A DNA stretch of 64,000 bases from Enoplolaimus lenunculus (lineage: Eukaryota; Nematoda; Enoplea; Enoplida; Thoracostomopsidae), in the NCBI GenBank assembly GCA_030248215.1, contig JASANG010001770.1, positions 122,070 through 186,069 of the forward strand, read 5' to 3'. Under the pieces are notes generated by a model. It was given only the letters and a program-made list of their open reading frames with translations. It had not been told where the DNA came from and did no database searches. The position numbers and the translations under genes are program-made. The stretch's first letter is position 1, and each line of letters begins with the position of its first letter. Positions 1 to 13,000 of this stretch are shown here, in pieces.

Positions 1-1073
1 CTGCAGGTGGGGACGACCACTGTGGTGGCAGAGGCGGTGGCGGAAGTAGTGTTTCAGTAGTTGTTGTTCGGCCACTCAAATGTCGCTCTACGATACTCCG
101 ATACTGTCCCATTAGTGAGTCGACTTCACGCTGAAACGATGACGATACTGACACTGATGGCTCTTGCTGTGCAGCTGCCGAGTTGTCCTATAATAAATAA
201 GTTTGATCTGAAATATGTGCTGCAGTGTAGCGCTTGTAAATTTCGACCAAGATTTACGGTTATGGCTAACTTAGTCAACGGCTTAGGTTTACGCGTAAGT
301 AAGCCTTTTGCTAAACGTAAGGATAAATGCCGGGTTTTATTCTACAAGAATCGTATTGCGTAATGTGTAACTGACTAGTTACACTGTACTTTGCGCAGAA
401 TCGCATGCAAATTACAACACGGCACCAAAAAAGAGATCCGCCTACGATGCAAGACTGACAGATTACATTAAAATTATCAAAAACCATATCACCATCCTTA
501 GTCGTAACATGAAAGTCAAACGACCGACCGAAAAGTTTAATAAAAGCCATGGGATCATCAATTGAGTATTTGAGCATGTACACTTGCATGTCGTTTCGCA
601 GCTCACCGTTTGATCTCCCGCCACATAACCTATTGTCCTCGGTGTTGAATCGGTGTCCATCGGAGAACAGCTATCGCCAGTAATGCCAGCATCTGCCACG
701 ACCCCTGTCGACTCTAAACTAGCAGCAGTGGTCTCTGTAGTCGCTCGTGTAACCATTGCGCTCGGAGCTGGCCTCGATTCGAAACTACCTCCGGCAGCAG
801 CTTGGTTTGATGGTTGACTGCACCCGCCCTCAGCTTGTACATCACGCTCTGACTCCGGAGTTACAATTAGTGCCGTTACTGAATTATCGCTTTGTGGTTC
901 TTGTTGCGGTGTTGATTTCTGTTGCTGTTGTTGTTGGTATTGCTTCTCAAGCGATGAGAACTGTTTCATGTGCCGTTCTTCGTCCGCTCGCATTTGCTCC
1001 CGTTTCTTACGGCGGACATCAAATTCAATTGCACGATGACGTTCCATTTCAGTAAGAATTTCAGGTTTTAAGG
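1..1073 (-). CDS. HUWE1: HUWE1 exons 53-54 (last one truncated by the window edge; residues 4319-4536)
   Basis: Exon 607-1073 starts [20 protein letters not shown] and continues with a highly charged helix [18 protein letters not shown], matching the family block with EELEERREKRRKQLAEEE. It then becomes a Gln- and Ser/Thr-rich linker with PMDTDS, a short motif also common in vertebrate HUWE1 linkers (PMDT/PMDV). Exon 1-187 begins at an acceptor AG (188-189), stays in phase 0, reads [18 protein letters not shown], and is still open at position 1. The conserved UBM repeats and HECT domain would follow outside the window. Confidence 0.82.
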
Positions 1074-4000
1074 CTGAAAATATAGCAACACATACGTATC
1101 AGGGTGCAACCGGATACCAAAAACTGGCGGAGCTGGATAATCTAGTGTCCGGCCGGAGCCGTATAATGAATTTAAATTTAATATTAGATTGCATTCAGTT
1201 TTTCATCCGTGGTTTAACGTACCCAAAATGTTTACGTGACAGAGTTTAACATCTCAGAACGATGTATTTTTAACACTTTAACAACGACCCTATTATACTA
1301 TTCTATGTTTTTGTAGCCTTGCGTTCAATTGTAATATTCATTAATTCATGTTTCCTTTAAGGGAATCCAAGGGATGGAAGTCAAGATCTCAGTCTCAGCA
1401 AGTCTCGGTATGTGGCAGGTCTCGGTTTCCTGAGTCTCGGTGGTTTGAAACACTACAGAACAAAATTCTTTGGAACACTTAAAATTTTGTTTTTTCGGCG
1501 ACGACCAAAAGTTGACCGAGAGCGAGACTTTTCATTACCGGTCGCCGCCCATCCCTGACTAGGAAACAAGCTATTATTTTTGCTTACTTATTTATAGACA
1601 CATTTTTACGCTGAGTTTAGGCTTAGCCTTAGGAATAATAGAAATGTGCTGAAATATTCTGAAGTTTTTTAAAAATAATATCCGGCATGTTAAAATACCG
1701 GAGCCGGATGTCGATTTTTTGCCGGAGCCGGATATCCGGTTGCAGCCTGATACGTATATCTGGTATGTGACCACAAGCTATGTTTGCGTACAGTAGATAT
1801 ATCCCTCTTATTTCCCAGATACAACAAACGTCACTAACGGATTGTGAATTTTGTGCCACCAGTCGTAGTGGAACTACATTTATTGAGCGGAGCTCGAACA
1901 CATGTAATCAATTAAGGTAATATGCAAATTAGTTATTAGCTAACTATTCGTTTATCGGTTTTGGAGGTTTGTAAGCAATTTCCTCAGATTACTCACACCC
2001 AAAAACCCTTCAGCCACCCTAATAATTTTGAATAATTTAAAAAGTCCTATTTTTGTCTTGTCAATTAAGCTAATATGCAAATTAGCTATTAGCTAACTAA
2101 TAAATTATCGGTTTTGGAGGTTTTTAAACAATTTATTCAGATTCCTCGCACCCAAAAACCTTCAGTAAACCATAATAATTATTGAAATAATTTAAAAAGT
2201 CCTAATGTTGTCTTGTCAATTAAGCTAATATGCAAATTAGCTATTAGCTAACTATTCAATTATCGGTTTTGGATGTTTGTATACTATTTATTCAAACTCC
2301 TCGCACCTAAAACTCTTTAGTGCTGAAATTATATTGCTCTTAAACTTAATAATTAGTGAAATATTGTAAAAAGTCCTAATTTAGGCTTATAAACTATGCT
2401 AATATGCAAATTATCTAATAGCTAACTGTTTAATTATCGGTTTTGGAGGTTTGTAAACAGTCTACGCAGATTACTCGCGCCAAAAAACCATTTAATGCTA
2501 AAATTAGATTGCTTGTAACTGTAATAATTAGTGAAATATTGTGGAAAATCCTAATTTAGGCTTAATTATGCAAATTAGCCTGCAGCTAATAAACGGCTTA
2601 AAATTTCAAAATCCCAATGCGAGGTTAACAAACACCCCAGGATAATTGGCTCTCAAACAAAAAAAGTTTATTAAAATCAGTTCAGCCGTTCCTGAGATTT
2701 TTTTCGGACGGACAGACGGACGGACGGACATCCACCTTTCGACCCCCGAGTACAAAACATAAAACGCTTCGCGAAACTCCGAGCTTCGCGGAGTTTCGCT
2801 TCGCTCAAAAATCCGATAGTGCACATACTAATAAAAACGAACACTTATTTTTAAGAAAAAATTTTGCAACATGATTTTGCTTATATACCGGAAAAAATAC
2901 AAAATTTTGTAAACATACCATTAACCATATCATGAAGCGTTTCATGATCGAGCAACCGGCATTCGTCTGTCCATCGAGCAAGTGTAGATGGCACAGTCAT
3001 CGGTTCCACGCCCACCGCAGCAGCACCTCCGCTGCTGAGACCAAATCCCCAACCACTTGACAACCGGCCAGAGGCAGCAGCGGCGGACGACGGTCCCGCA
3101 GAAACCGATAACAAACTGGCCCCAGGGCCAAACCCAAACCCAGCTTCACCGAAATCAACAAGGCCACCGCCACGATTGCCACCGAGACCGCCGCGCATCC
3201 AATTTCCTCCAAACAGCAAACTGGCTGTCATACCATCAGAGTCCTTAAACAATCAATATGAATTATATTTTTATAAATATGTATTTTAAAATAGCATTTC
3301 GTATTCAATCAATATGAATTTTATTTTTATAAATATGTATTTTAAAATACCATTTCGTGTTTTAGAAAATCTACAAGTTGTGTTAATCCAAGCACAAGAT
3401 TCTTAAAACTACCTGGAAAACTGTACCCATAACATAAATTTTATTTTTCAAATGACTGCTCAATAATCGCTGAATGATACTTGATTTGCAAGCCAGGTGC
3501 TGTAGTAACTTTATATGATTCTGTGCTTATGCAAGTTTATCACCTTTGCTTCCGAAATATTTCGTCCCGGGACTTTGGGTCAAAAGCGATTGTGTTTTAT
3601 TAGAATTCTGAGCCAGTTATCTAACTTCCATACGTATGCTACTCCTATGTTATAAACACCCGTGCTAGCTCCGAATTCATTAAAGAACCATTAAAATTAC
3701 ATAAGAAACTCAACTTACATTTAAATCTTCAAGCACAATGCGCGTTGGACGTCCAGGATTGGCTTGCTGAAGCGTATGAGCAATACCGTGTAGCATTTCA
3801 AACCGATCCATGCCTAGTAGCCTGGAAAACAAACGCACGGAAATAATACATAACACTAAGTATAAATTGCAAATTGTCATTGTAAAAATTACTGCTGGGT
3901 TACTGGCCTTTGCCCAGGGTCCAACATTTGGGGAGGGCGTTTTGGGGGATGGGCAGCCCACCAAATTGGTAGGCGCTACAAAAATTTGGCGAAATCAAAC

Positions 4001-7000
4001 TGAGATGGGCGCGCCTAAAATTTAGGGGCTCCTGTCCCGCTCAAATTTTCAATTATCTCAAAATTTCGCAAATAATGTACATAACAGGGTGCAAGCGTAT
4101 ATTCGGCTACGGCTCCGGCAAAAAATCGACACCCGGCTCCGGCTGCGATATTTTATCCTGCTGGATATTATTTTTAAAAAACTTCAAAAAATTTATACCA
4201 TCGTTCGTATTTATGCCATCGGACTGACTGACTTACTTTTACATATTTTTTTCTGTCACACATGTAATTTAGATTTTTGAATGTGATGGGTAACAATAAC
4301 GCTGAAAAATCAGCAACACATTTTTATTATTTCTAAGGCTAAGCCTAAATTCAGGGTGAAAATGGGTCTGTACATAAGTAAGAAAAAATAATAGTTTGTT
4401 TTCGAGCCAGGGACGGGTGGAGACCGAAAATGAAAAGTCTTGGACTCGGTCAACTTTCTATCATCACCTAAAAACATAAATTTTTTAAAAGAAATTATTT
4501 CTAGAGTCGGTTCCAAACCACCGAGACTCAAGGAACGGAGACTTGCCAAATGCCGAACTTGCTGAGACTGAGATCCTGACTCCCAACTCTGATCTTAGTC
4601 ACCTTTGACCTACAGAAAACTGCATTCCCTTACAGGGAACATGAGCAAAGTGAATATTGCAAATGAACACAGCGCTACAAAAACATAGAATAGTATAATA
4701 GGGGTCGTTATTAAAGTGCTAAAAATGCATCGGTGTGAGATGTTAAACTTTGTCATGTAAACACTTTGGTTACCTTAACCCAGGGAAGGAAAATTTGTAG
4801 GCTATGTTTTGATACCTGAATGCAATCTAGTATTAAATTTGAATTCATTATCCGGCTCCGACTCCGTCAGTTTCTGGTATCCGGTTGCACCGTGGTACTT
4901 ACATATGGCAACTGTCGTAAATATATATACATATACGCATACACTAACTATCAGGTTGCGAACGGATATTAATATACCGGATATTGATTTTTTACAGGAA
5001 CACGAACTGGATACCGGATATGCGTATGTTAAAATATTTTATTTTTTCGATGTATTTTGGCTACTCAAGGTTTTCGTCTATTATAAAGTTAATAATTGCT
5101 GCTGATAGTCAAATTATTTAATGCACAAATTCGTTCAATTCTCGTTCGTGTAATTGCAGCAAGATGTTAATGGCGCTCTATTGTAAAAAGCAATTTTATG
5201 ATATTAGGCACTACAACCGTAAATATCCGATATTCGGCAGGTTTATACCGGATACTGCAACCGGATACGGATATCAGCTTTTGCCCGATATTAAACCGGA
5301 ACCGGATATATGGTCGCACCCTGCTAACTATATACCCAAACCCATATTTATTACATATAAAATTTGGAAAATGGCCATTTGAAGAGGGCTGAAATTCTTG
5401 GGGAGGGAGCCACACCGCCAGGGAGAGGCCAGGGTTGCACAAACAGGCCACTTCGGAGCAAAAACTGTACTTTTCATTCAATTTCCAAATGCTGCCCACC
5501 AAGGAATAACAATCGTATCCAGATACTAGTCAAAATAAAGTTTCAAATTATTTAGTACGCATTTAACTTTTTAAAAGGATAACCCTTTCCGTAGTAAAAG
5601 GAAGGCGGATACGGGATACAACACCATACCTTACCACCTCCTTGACTCTATTCATAAACTTTAATCTCCAACTTACCGTTGTAATTCTGCGGCCGCCGTA
5701 TTACTAAAAAACGGCCGACCCAGTCCGCCACCGCGTCCTCCACTAAACGGCGGCACCGACGCGCCACCACCGCCAGCGGCAGTCCCGTTAATTTGTTGAA
5801 CAATTTGAAATATATGTCCGCCGCCGCCGCCGGATGGCATCCCTCCACCAGGAATTTGAGCCGTAGTCGTTAGCGTTCCTGTCGGCGGAACATGAACTGA
5901 AGGCGCAGATTGTTCCGACAATGGCGCATATCCGCTACCGAACCGGCGACGTCTGATTGCTCCTTGTCTAGACAAGCCGGCGCCGCTCGTCGCAGACGTC
6001 ACAGTAGACAACTGTGGTTGTAGCGACGTCGTCGACGAAGATGAGGGTCCGTCAGACGTTGTTCCAGACGCCAAAGGCAGATATGTCTGTGACCTTGGTG
6101 CACCAGTGTCCGCGGCAGCAAATGCGGCAGCAGTTTGCAGCGATGTTGCGCCGCTTGTTGTTACATGAGCTCCAAATACTCCAGCGTTTGTTGTACTCGC
6201 TAATATAGGATTCGAAGTACTACTACTTGCATTGTTGGCTGGATCCGAAGTTAGCGAGGACAAACTAGTATCGGCAGAAACACTGCTTATTGATGCAATT
6301 GTTATGGGCGGAATCGACGAACACGTGGCACTAACTTCCCCGGTAGTGCTACTCAGTGAATTGACAACAATATTGCTATTATTAGCATCTGAAACACGCG
6401 ACATTTTGCATGAATAAAACTAAAAACATTAAAACATCAAGTCAACACAAGAGAAATCACAATTTCACACAAGGGTTTTTCAGAAATTTCGTTGCGGGAT
6501 TCATCAGCGCATTTTAATAATATAGTGCGTTTTTGTTATCGAACACGTTTTTCCATATTTACGCTGCGATGATTTAAACATTAAGATTTTGTGGCGTCTG
6601 GCATTCAGCTATTAGAATGATGTTATAGATAAGTAAGTAGTTTAAAAGAACAAAAAATTATCAGGAATGTGCGTAACAAAAACAAAATGACAACAAACGC
6701 ACTTACCGAGTTCACCGGCCCTATTGGCATTTCCAGTTGTCTCGCCAGTAACCGAAGTGGCGGACCCAGCAGGCATCGCTTGCCTCCGCGGAACCGAAGC
6801 CGAAAAACACAAATAGAACGGATCATTTGAAAACGTCGTAGGATCAAACATTTGTATCAGACCGGGCGTTGGTGGCGCAGCCATCACCGCATTAATCTCA
6901 CCGACACTGGTAGCCTGATGTGTAGTACTGGCAGACCGTGACACACTGCCGCTTATCACAGAAGCTCTGTGGGTCCCAAAACCATTGCTTGCCTGTCTCT

Positions 7001-10000
7001 CTCCATTGATGCTACCGTGTGACATCGGTATAAACGGCAGTGGCGGTGCTGGTATCGGCGCCGCGAGTTGCTGCTGTTGTTGCTGGTTTTGAGCAAGAAC
7101 TGAAGACGCCTCTAGCATTCGCTGTTGGTGCAGTTCACTCACCGATGAACTGTTCGCGTGTCGTACTAGCATTGGATGAGTACGAAACGCCGGAGTCGCG
7201 GCGCTAGTCAGGCCCAACACGGCCGATACGCCGCCTGATCCGCCAATACTTTGACCATTACCGCCACCAGACGACCAGCCGCTATCACTGCCGCTTCCTA
7301 TAAAGCACCAGAAAACATAAAACACCAGAAACCGGCTAAAAATTAATAATGAGTATATATGCACACAAGATGATGCATAGAATGAAAAACATGCTATACA
7401 GATTTGAGAATACGGGAAGAGGTGCAACATAGACAGATTGCCCGCAAGTGCATGGTTAGACTTACCAAAAGCATCATTTAGACCAACAGTCACTTGACGA
7501 ATCATGTCACTGAAAGCGTCTTCAAATTCGTCCCCATTTCCAAATCCACGCCCGCCACCAAATTCACTACCACGAACAAACCAGTTTGGGCCGCCATTGA
7601 CACCAAACTAAACCAAGAAAAGTTCAACTTAAACACAAACTTAAAGCAAAAAAGAATTTCCTTAATTTTGTGACAAAGTTTACAACTAATAATTTTGGAT
7701 TAATAATGTACTTGAAAAATATATATTTATCTCCAGAAACATTTCTTTTCACCACATACAATCTTGTAAGGCCAAGATGCCCAGTCCTCATTAAAAACTT
7801 TGATATCATGTTCCAAACTTTTATTTTGGCTGGAACGCAATTTGAAATGAGCTGTGCACCTATAGGGTGAATTGCAAACGGATATTAATTTACCGGATAC
7901 AGGAATCAGGACCGATTAGAAATTTTGACCGGAACCGGATATCGACCGGATATAGCACCTTACTTAATGCACTGTTGTTAATTATTTGAATAACGCAAAA
8001 TGATATACTTACTGCATTTAAATTAGTTCATAGCTTGGATTTTTCTTTTTTACATCAGTGCACAAAACTTGAACCGTCTGACTTGGCACCACAACCATAA
8101 GCGTGCGGCATCTCGTAAGTTTATATCGGACATACAGTCGCTCTCTGCGTTAGGGTTGTACTATACTTTTCGGCTCGGAGATGTGCCGCGCTGCGGGGTC
8201 TGTGTTTCATAAAAACATTTTTTTTGCACGCGGAGAGTATGGTACAAGCCTTACATCATTAATCGTGTCAAAATAGATTCCATCATCATCGTCATCATCA
8301 TCATCATCATCGTCTTCGCCATCTCCAACGCGTTCCTCATACTCTGAGTCACCGGCATCGTCTCGGTTATCATCACCAGATTCTTCATCGTCGTCGTCCT
8401 GCAAGCAAGATAAGCCACGTTTACATTCCCCAGTGGCAATACAGCCCGTTAACATTATCGAAGTAAGATACTGGAAGCTCCACCGCTAGCCTCATATGTG
8501 TTTCTGTACATTTTATTCGCTTATTTCTTTCGGTAAAAAACTAAGACTGCAGACTAAACCGAGCCAGAGATCAGCTGAAGACCGAATCCTACAAAACCGA
8601 GACCTTTACAGAGACTGAGACCGCCCATCTCTTCGACGGAGTGAGAATATATGCGCCGATAGACACATTCAGCTTTTCCGAGCGTGGTCAGTCCAGCATT
8701 GAACTCTGTCTCAACTTACATCGTCATCTCCATCATCCTCTCCTTCAACATCATCATCTCCATCGTCATCTTCACCATCATCATCAGTCCATGGATCCGT
8801 ATCATCGCCGCCGACACCGGGACCTCCTGTTCGCCGGCGTCGTTCGCGATTTTGACCGTTCGCGTTCGGTTGTTGCCGTGTGCCACCAGCGTTGCCGTCA
8901 TCGCCAATATTACTGCTCAACACCACGTCAATATCAATCAACGAATCGCGCTGTTGTTCTTGCTGCTGCTGTTGTCGATCGCGTTGTGCCCCCGCACCAC
9001 TACTTCCCGGATCTGTTGTGGCCGTTGTTTCACTTGTATCTATTGTCGCTGGACATCTCTGGTTGTTTTCCAAACCACCAGCACCAACACCGCCTCTGTC
9101 TTGTCCGCCGCTCCGGCCGCTGCTATCACTATCATCGTCATCACCATCATCATCAGTATCGACCAACATCGATTCATCAAGCAATCGATGAACATTACGG
9201 CGTCGGTGCTGCTGACCTTCTCCCCGCCGTTGTCGTCCTCGGCTACCGACCACAATTCCTCCGCCACCATCCGCAACTGGCGGCATTTCACCTTCATCAT
9301 CATCATCGTCGTCGTCGTCGTCGTCATCATCATCATCATCGTCATCATCATCATCATCATCGTTCGCAGCATCAATAAACTCTGACAGTAACGCTTCGAC
9401 ATTCGACACCGCCGACATCAACACTGACGCCGCCGTGGCGTTACTACCAACCGCCCCATTTACGCCGCTTTCAGTCCTTCGACCAACGCCTCCGCTTCCA
9501 GCACCATCATCGTCATCGTCGTCGTCGTTATCATCATCAGCAGCGAATACCAATTCAAGCGTAGCGCTACCGCCGCCGCCATGATCAAACCGATGGAAAC
9601 GGCCACGTCGTCGTCGGTTACGTCGTCGACCTTCTACGCCGTCACCGCTACTGGTCGACGAGCGACTACCGCCACCACCTGTGAGCATGCTTGCAGCAGT
9701 GTCGGTCGAAATTGCCGGCGGCAACGTTCCATCCATTTCCAAATGATAATGATGATGGTCGTCTTCCTGAAAACATAAACACAAACACGCACATAACAAA
9801 AATTGTCTTACATTGGTAACAGCAATATAAGTAGAGAGGTTCTTAAACAAAATAAAAATCGATTTAATATGTTTGGTTAATTTTAATGCAATATTTGTGT
9901 AAACCACTATTAAACAAATAATTCAGAATGAATACAACAAAAAATGAGCATTATCGCTTACATTTCCAACTTCAGATAGAATTGAGGTTTGGGAATCGCG

Positions 10001-13000
10001 AAGATGAGCTCTGTTGCTTTCACCTAAAACACACAATTAAATGATAGATAAAATGCATTATCCTTTAGTTGTCCATTCTAGCCTCTTCCTCTTCATAGTT
10101 TTATGTGGGGCTTGAGCGAAGTTGAACCTGGATACAATTTTCCCTATACGCAGGTAATAAAGTTAATGATGCTTTGGTCGTTTTAAGCCATATTTGATGC
10201 TCCCCCACTCTGAAAAAGTGGAGGCATCAACTTACGAGAAGACCAAAAGAGAGAAAATTTACAGTATGGCAGTCACCACCACAGTGGCCTATACAAAATT
10301 TTGGAATTTGGGGTGTTGTAGCCTAGAAACTGAAATGGTGTCTAAAACCCTATACTAAAAAACCAAAAGGTTTGACACTTGAAATAAAACTAGCTATACC
10401 CTAGGAGGCGCCTTCTGTTTCCCCAGTAATGAAACCTGGGTTCCCATTCCTTGCAATTTTGGCCTGCACTCAGTTTGATGGCCCCACTTGGGCGTTATAT
10501 AACCCCTGTTAAATGAACGTATACTTTCAAAGGTTTATAACCAGCTAAAAACCTATGCAGCATTTATCAACTAAAATACCGTTTAAATAATTAGCGAACT
10601 GAATGTTGTATAGTGACAATTGGACCAACAGGATGATACTAAGGGGATCGCACTCCTCTTCAGCTGCAATCCATGTTTTCTCCTGGTTCAAACCTGAGGG
10701 AAGAAAGCCCGATTAAAATGTGAAGAGGAAGGCACTAGAGACCAAGATTCCAGCAGGAACTATATTCCACAGGAAGCAGACACTTTGGAAATGTATAATT
10801 GCAGAACCGGTTTACTGATAATTGACAATAAATCAAAATAAAATAAATATGCTGTTCGTTGACTGTTTTGTGTTTTCATTAACCAGTTTCCGAAGTTCTA
10901 CAAAGACATGCGTCGATTACATCAAAATATGAATAATGTGCAAATGAAACACAGGAAGCTGAGCTTTAGCAAAATTTTCCAGATAGACTTTTTATTAGCT
11001 AGCATCGATAACATAAAACCAGTCGTAGTGGGACTACATATATTGAGCCAAGCTCGAGTACACTTAAGCAAGCTAATATGCAAATTAGTTATTAAATAAC
11101 CAGTCGTAGTGGGACTACATCTATTGAGCGAAGCTCGAACACACGTAAGCAATTGAGCTAATATGTAAATTAGCTATTAGCTAACTATTCAATTATCGAT
11201 TTTGGAGGTTTGTAAACAATTTATTCAGATTCCTCGCACCCAAAAACCTTCAGTAAACCCTAATAATTATTATTGAAATAATTTAAAAAGTCCTAGTTTT
11301 GTCTAGTCAATTAAGCTAGTATACAAATTAGCTATTAGCTAACTATTCAATTATCGGTTTTGGATGTTTGTAAACTATTTGTTCAAATTCCTCGCACCTA
11401 AAAACCCTTTAGTGCTGAAATTATATTGCTTTTAACCTTAATAATTAGTGAAATATTGTAAAAAGTCCTAATTTAGGATTATAAACTATTATAATATGCA
11501 AACTTGTAATAATTAGTGAAATATTGTGGAAAGTCCTAATTTAGGCTTAATCATGCAAATTAGCCTGCAGCTAATAAACGGCTTAAAATTTTACAACCCC
11601 AATGCGATGTTAACACCCCAAGATAATTGGCTTTGAAACAAAAAAGTTTATCGACATCGGTTCAGCGGTTCCAGAGATTCTTTTCGCACGCACGGAGATC
11701 CACTTTTTGACCCCCACCCCAAATACAAAACATAAAACTCTTCATGAAGCTCCGAGCTTCGTTTGGAGTTTCGTTTCGCTCAAAAACATCGTTCCCGCCT
11801 CACCAAGGTTTGTTTGACCGTCTGACGTTAACGATCGTTCGCTTTCATGACCAACCACATCAGTAGAACTACGAATGCTTTGTACGCTCATTGGGTCAAC
11901 TTGTGGACTGTCTTCTAATCCGTCGTCACGCCTAGTACCACCTCGAGTCTCTGCGGCTGTACTATCAGAAACCGATGTGGATTCCATAGCTGCCGTCGAT
12001 GTTGGCAGCAATCCCGCTGGTACATTTGTTGCATTGGTTGTTGATGTTGTACTAGTAGTTGCCATATCTGTGTTGCTGTTGCTCACCGCGGCATGCGAAC
12101 GATGGCTACGACGTGTGGTGTGGCGATTAATTCTTGACACGAAATCAGATGTTGATCTAAAACCGTATCATTTAAAAAGAGTTCCAGCTCGCAGTCTTGT
12201 ATTGAAATTTACTTTACATGTTAACATTTTTACGGGGATACGATTTCAAACAAAATAACTGCTTAAGAATCGGTTCCGCGGTTTCTGAAATCCACATGCT
12301 AGCCACTGCTATCAGTGGTTTGGGAACCACATTGAAACCATCAGGTTGCTCCATGAGTTGGCACATAATAAATTATTATATCGTTTGTAACTTTGGAATA
12401 GTGAGCAAAACCTTCAGGACCAAGATTCTCGCATCTAATCTTTCTTATAAATCCTCTCACCCCGTCAACGCAATCTCGCTGCCTCACCTTGACCGCGCTG
12501 CGGTCGTTGTATCTGGCGGCGTTACCGTGGTTCCAGTCCCACTTCCGCTGCCAGACTCAACAGGTCGTGACTCAAACGCATTGAGCGCAACACCATCTGT
12601 TGTCGAACCAACTGGTCGCGACGTCTGCGCGACTTCACTATCAGCTGTTCCACCAGTCGCGTGATGCCGAATGTTTCCACTTCCCGCTACAACAGACGCC
12701 GAGGGCTGATTGACTAGTCGTGTCAAATCTTCCAGCGGCTTCAATATAGCGTTGATTGTCGCCACAGCATACGGTGATGATAAATCAATCGCATGTGGTA
12801 GTCGTGCCAAATCGGTTACAACACGGCGACGAAACAACAATCTTACGATTGCGTTCAAATTAGGCGATGTCGTTGAGTTACGACTGTTGCTACTGGTATT
12901 TGCTGCTGATGCTGCTGTTGGGCACGACTCGCGCATCAGCGATATTAGCGACGCTAATGCGACAATGCGGTCGTGTTTGTGCTTAAAATGAAAACCAATA

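Noticed and set aside
1909-2590. Regularly spaced repeats that could suggest a CRISPR-like array
   Set aside because: The units are about 155-175 bp with no unique spacers and occur in dispersed copies in both orientations; they are tandem units of a eukaryotic mobile element.
8641-9385. Long plus-strand open frames rich in His, Ile and Pro
   Set aside because: They are the reverse-strand shadow of the Asp/Gly-rich HUWE1 exon 8720-9766 (GAT/GAC repeats read as ATC/GTC), with no splice-consistent partner or known motif.
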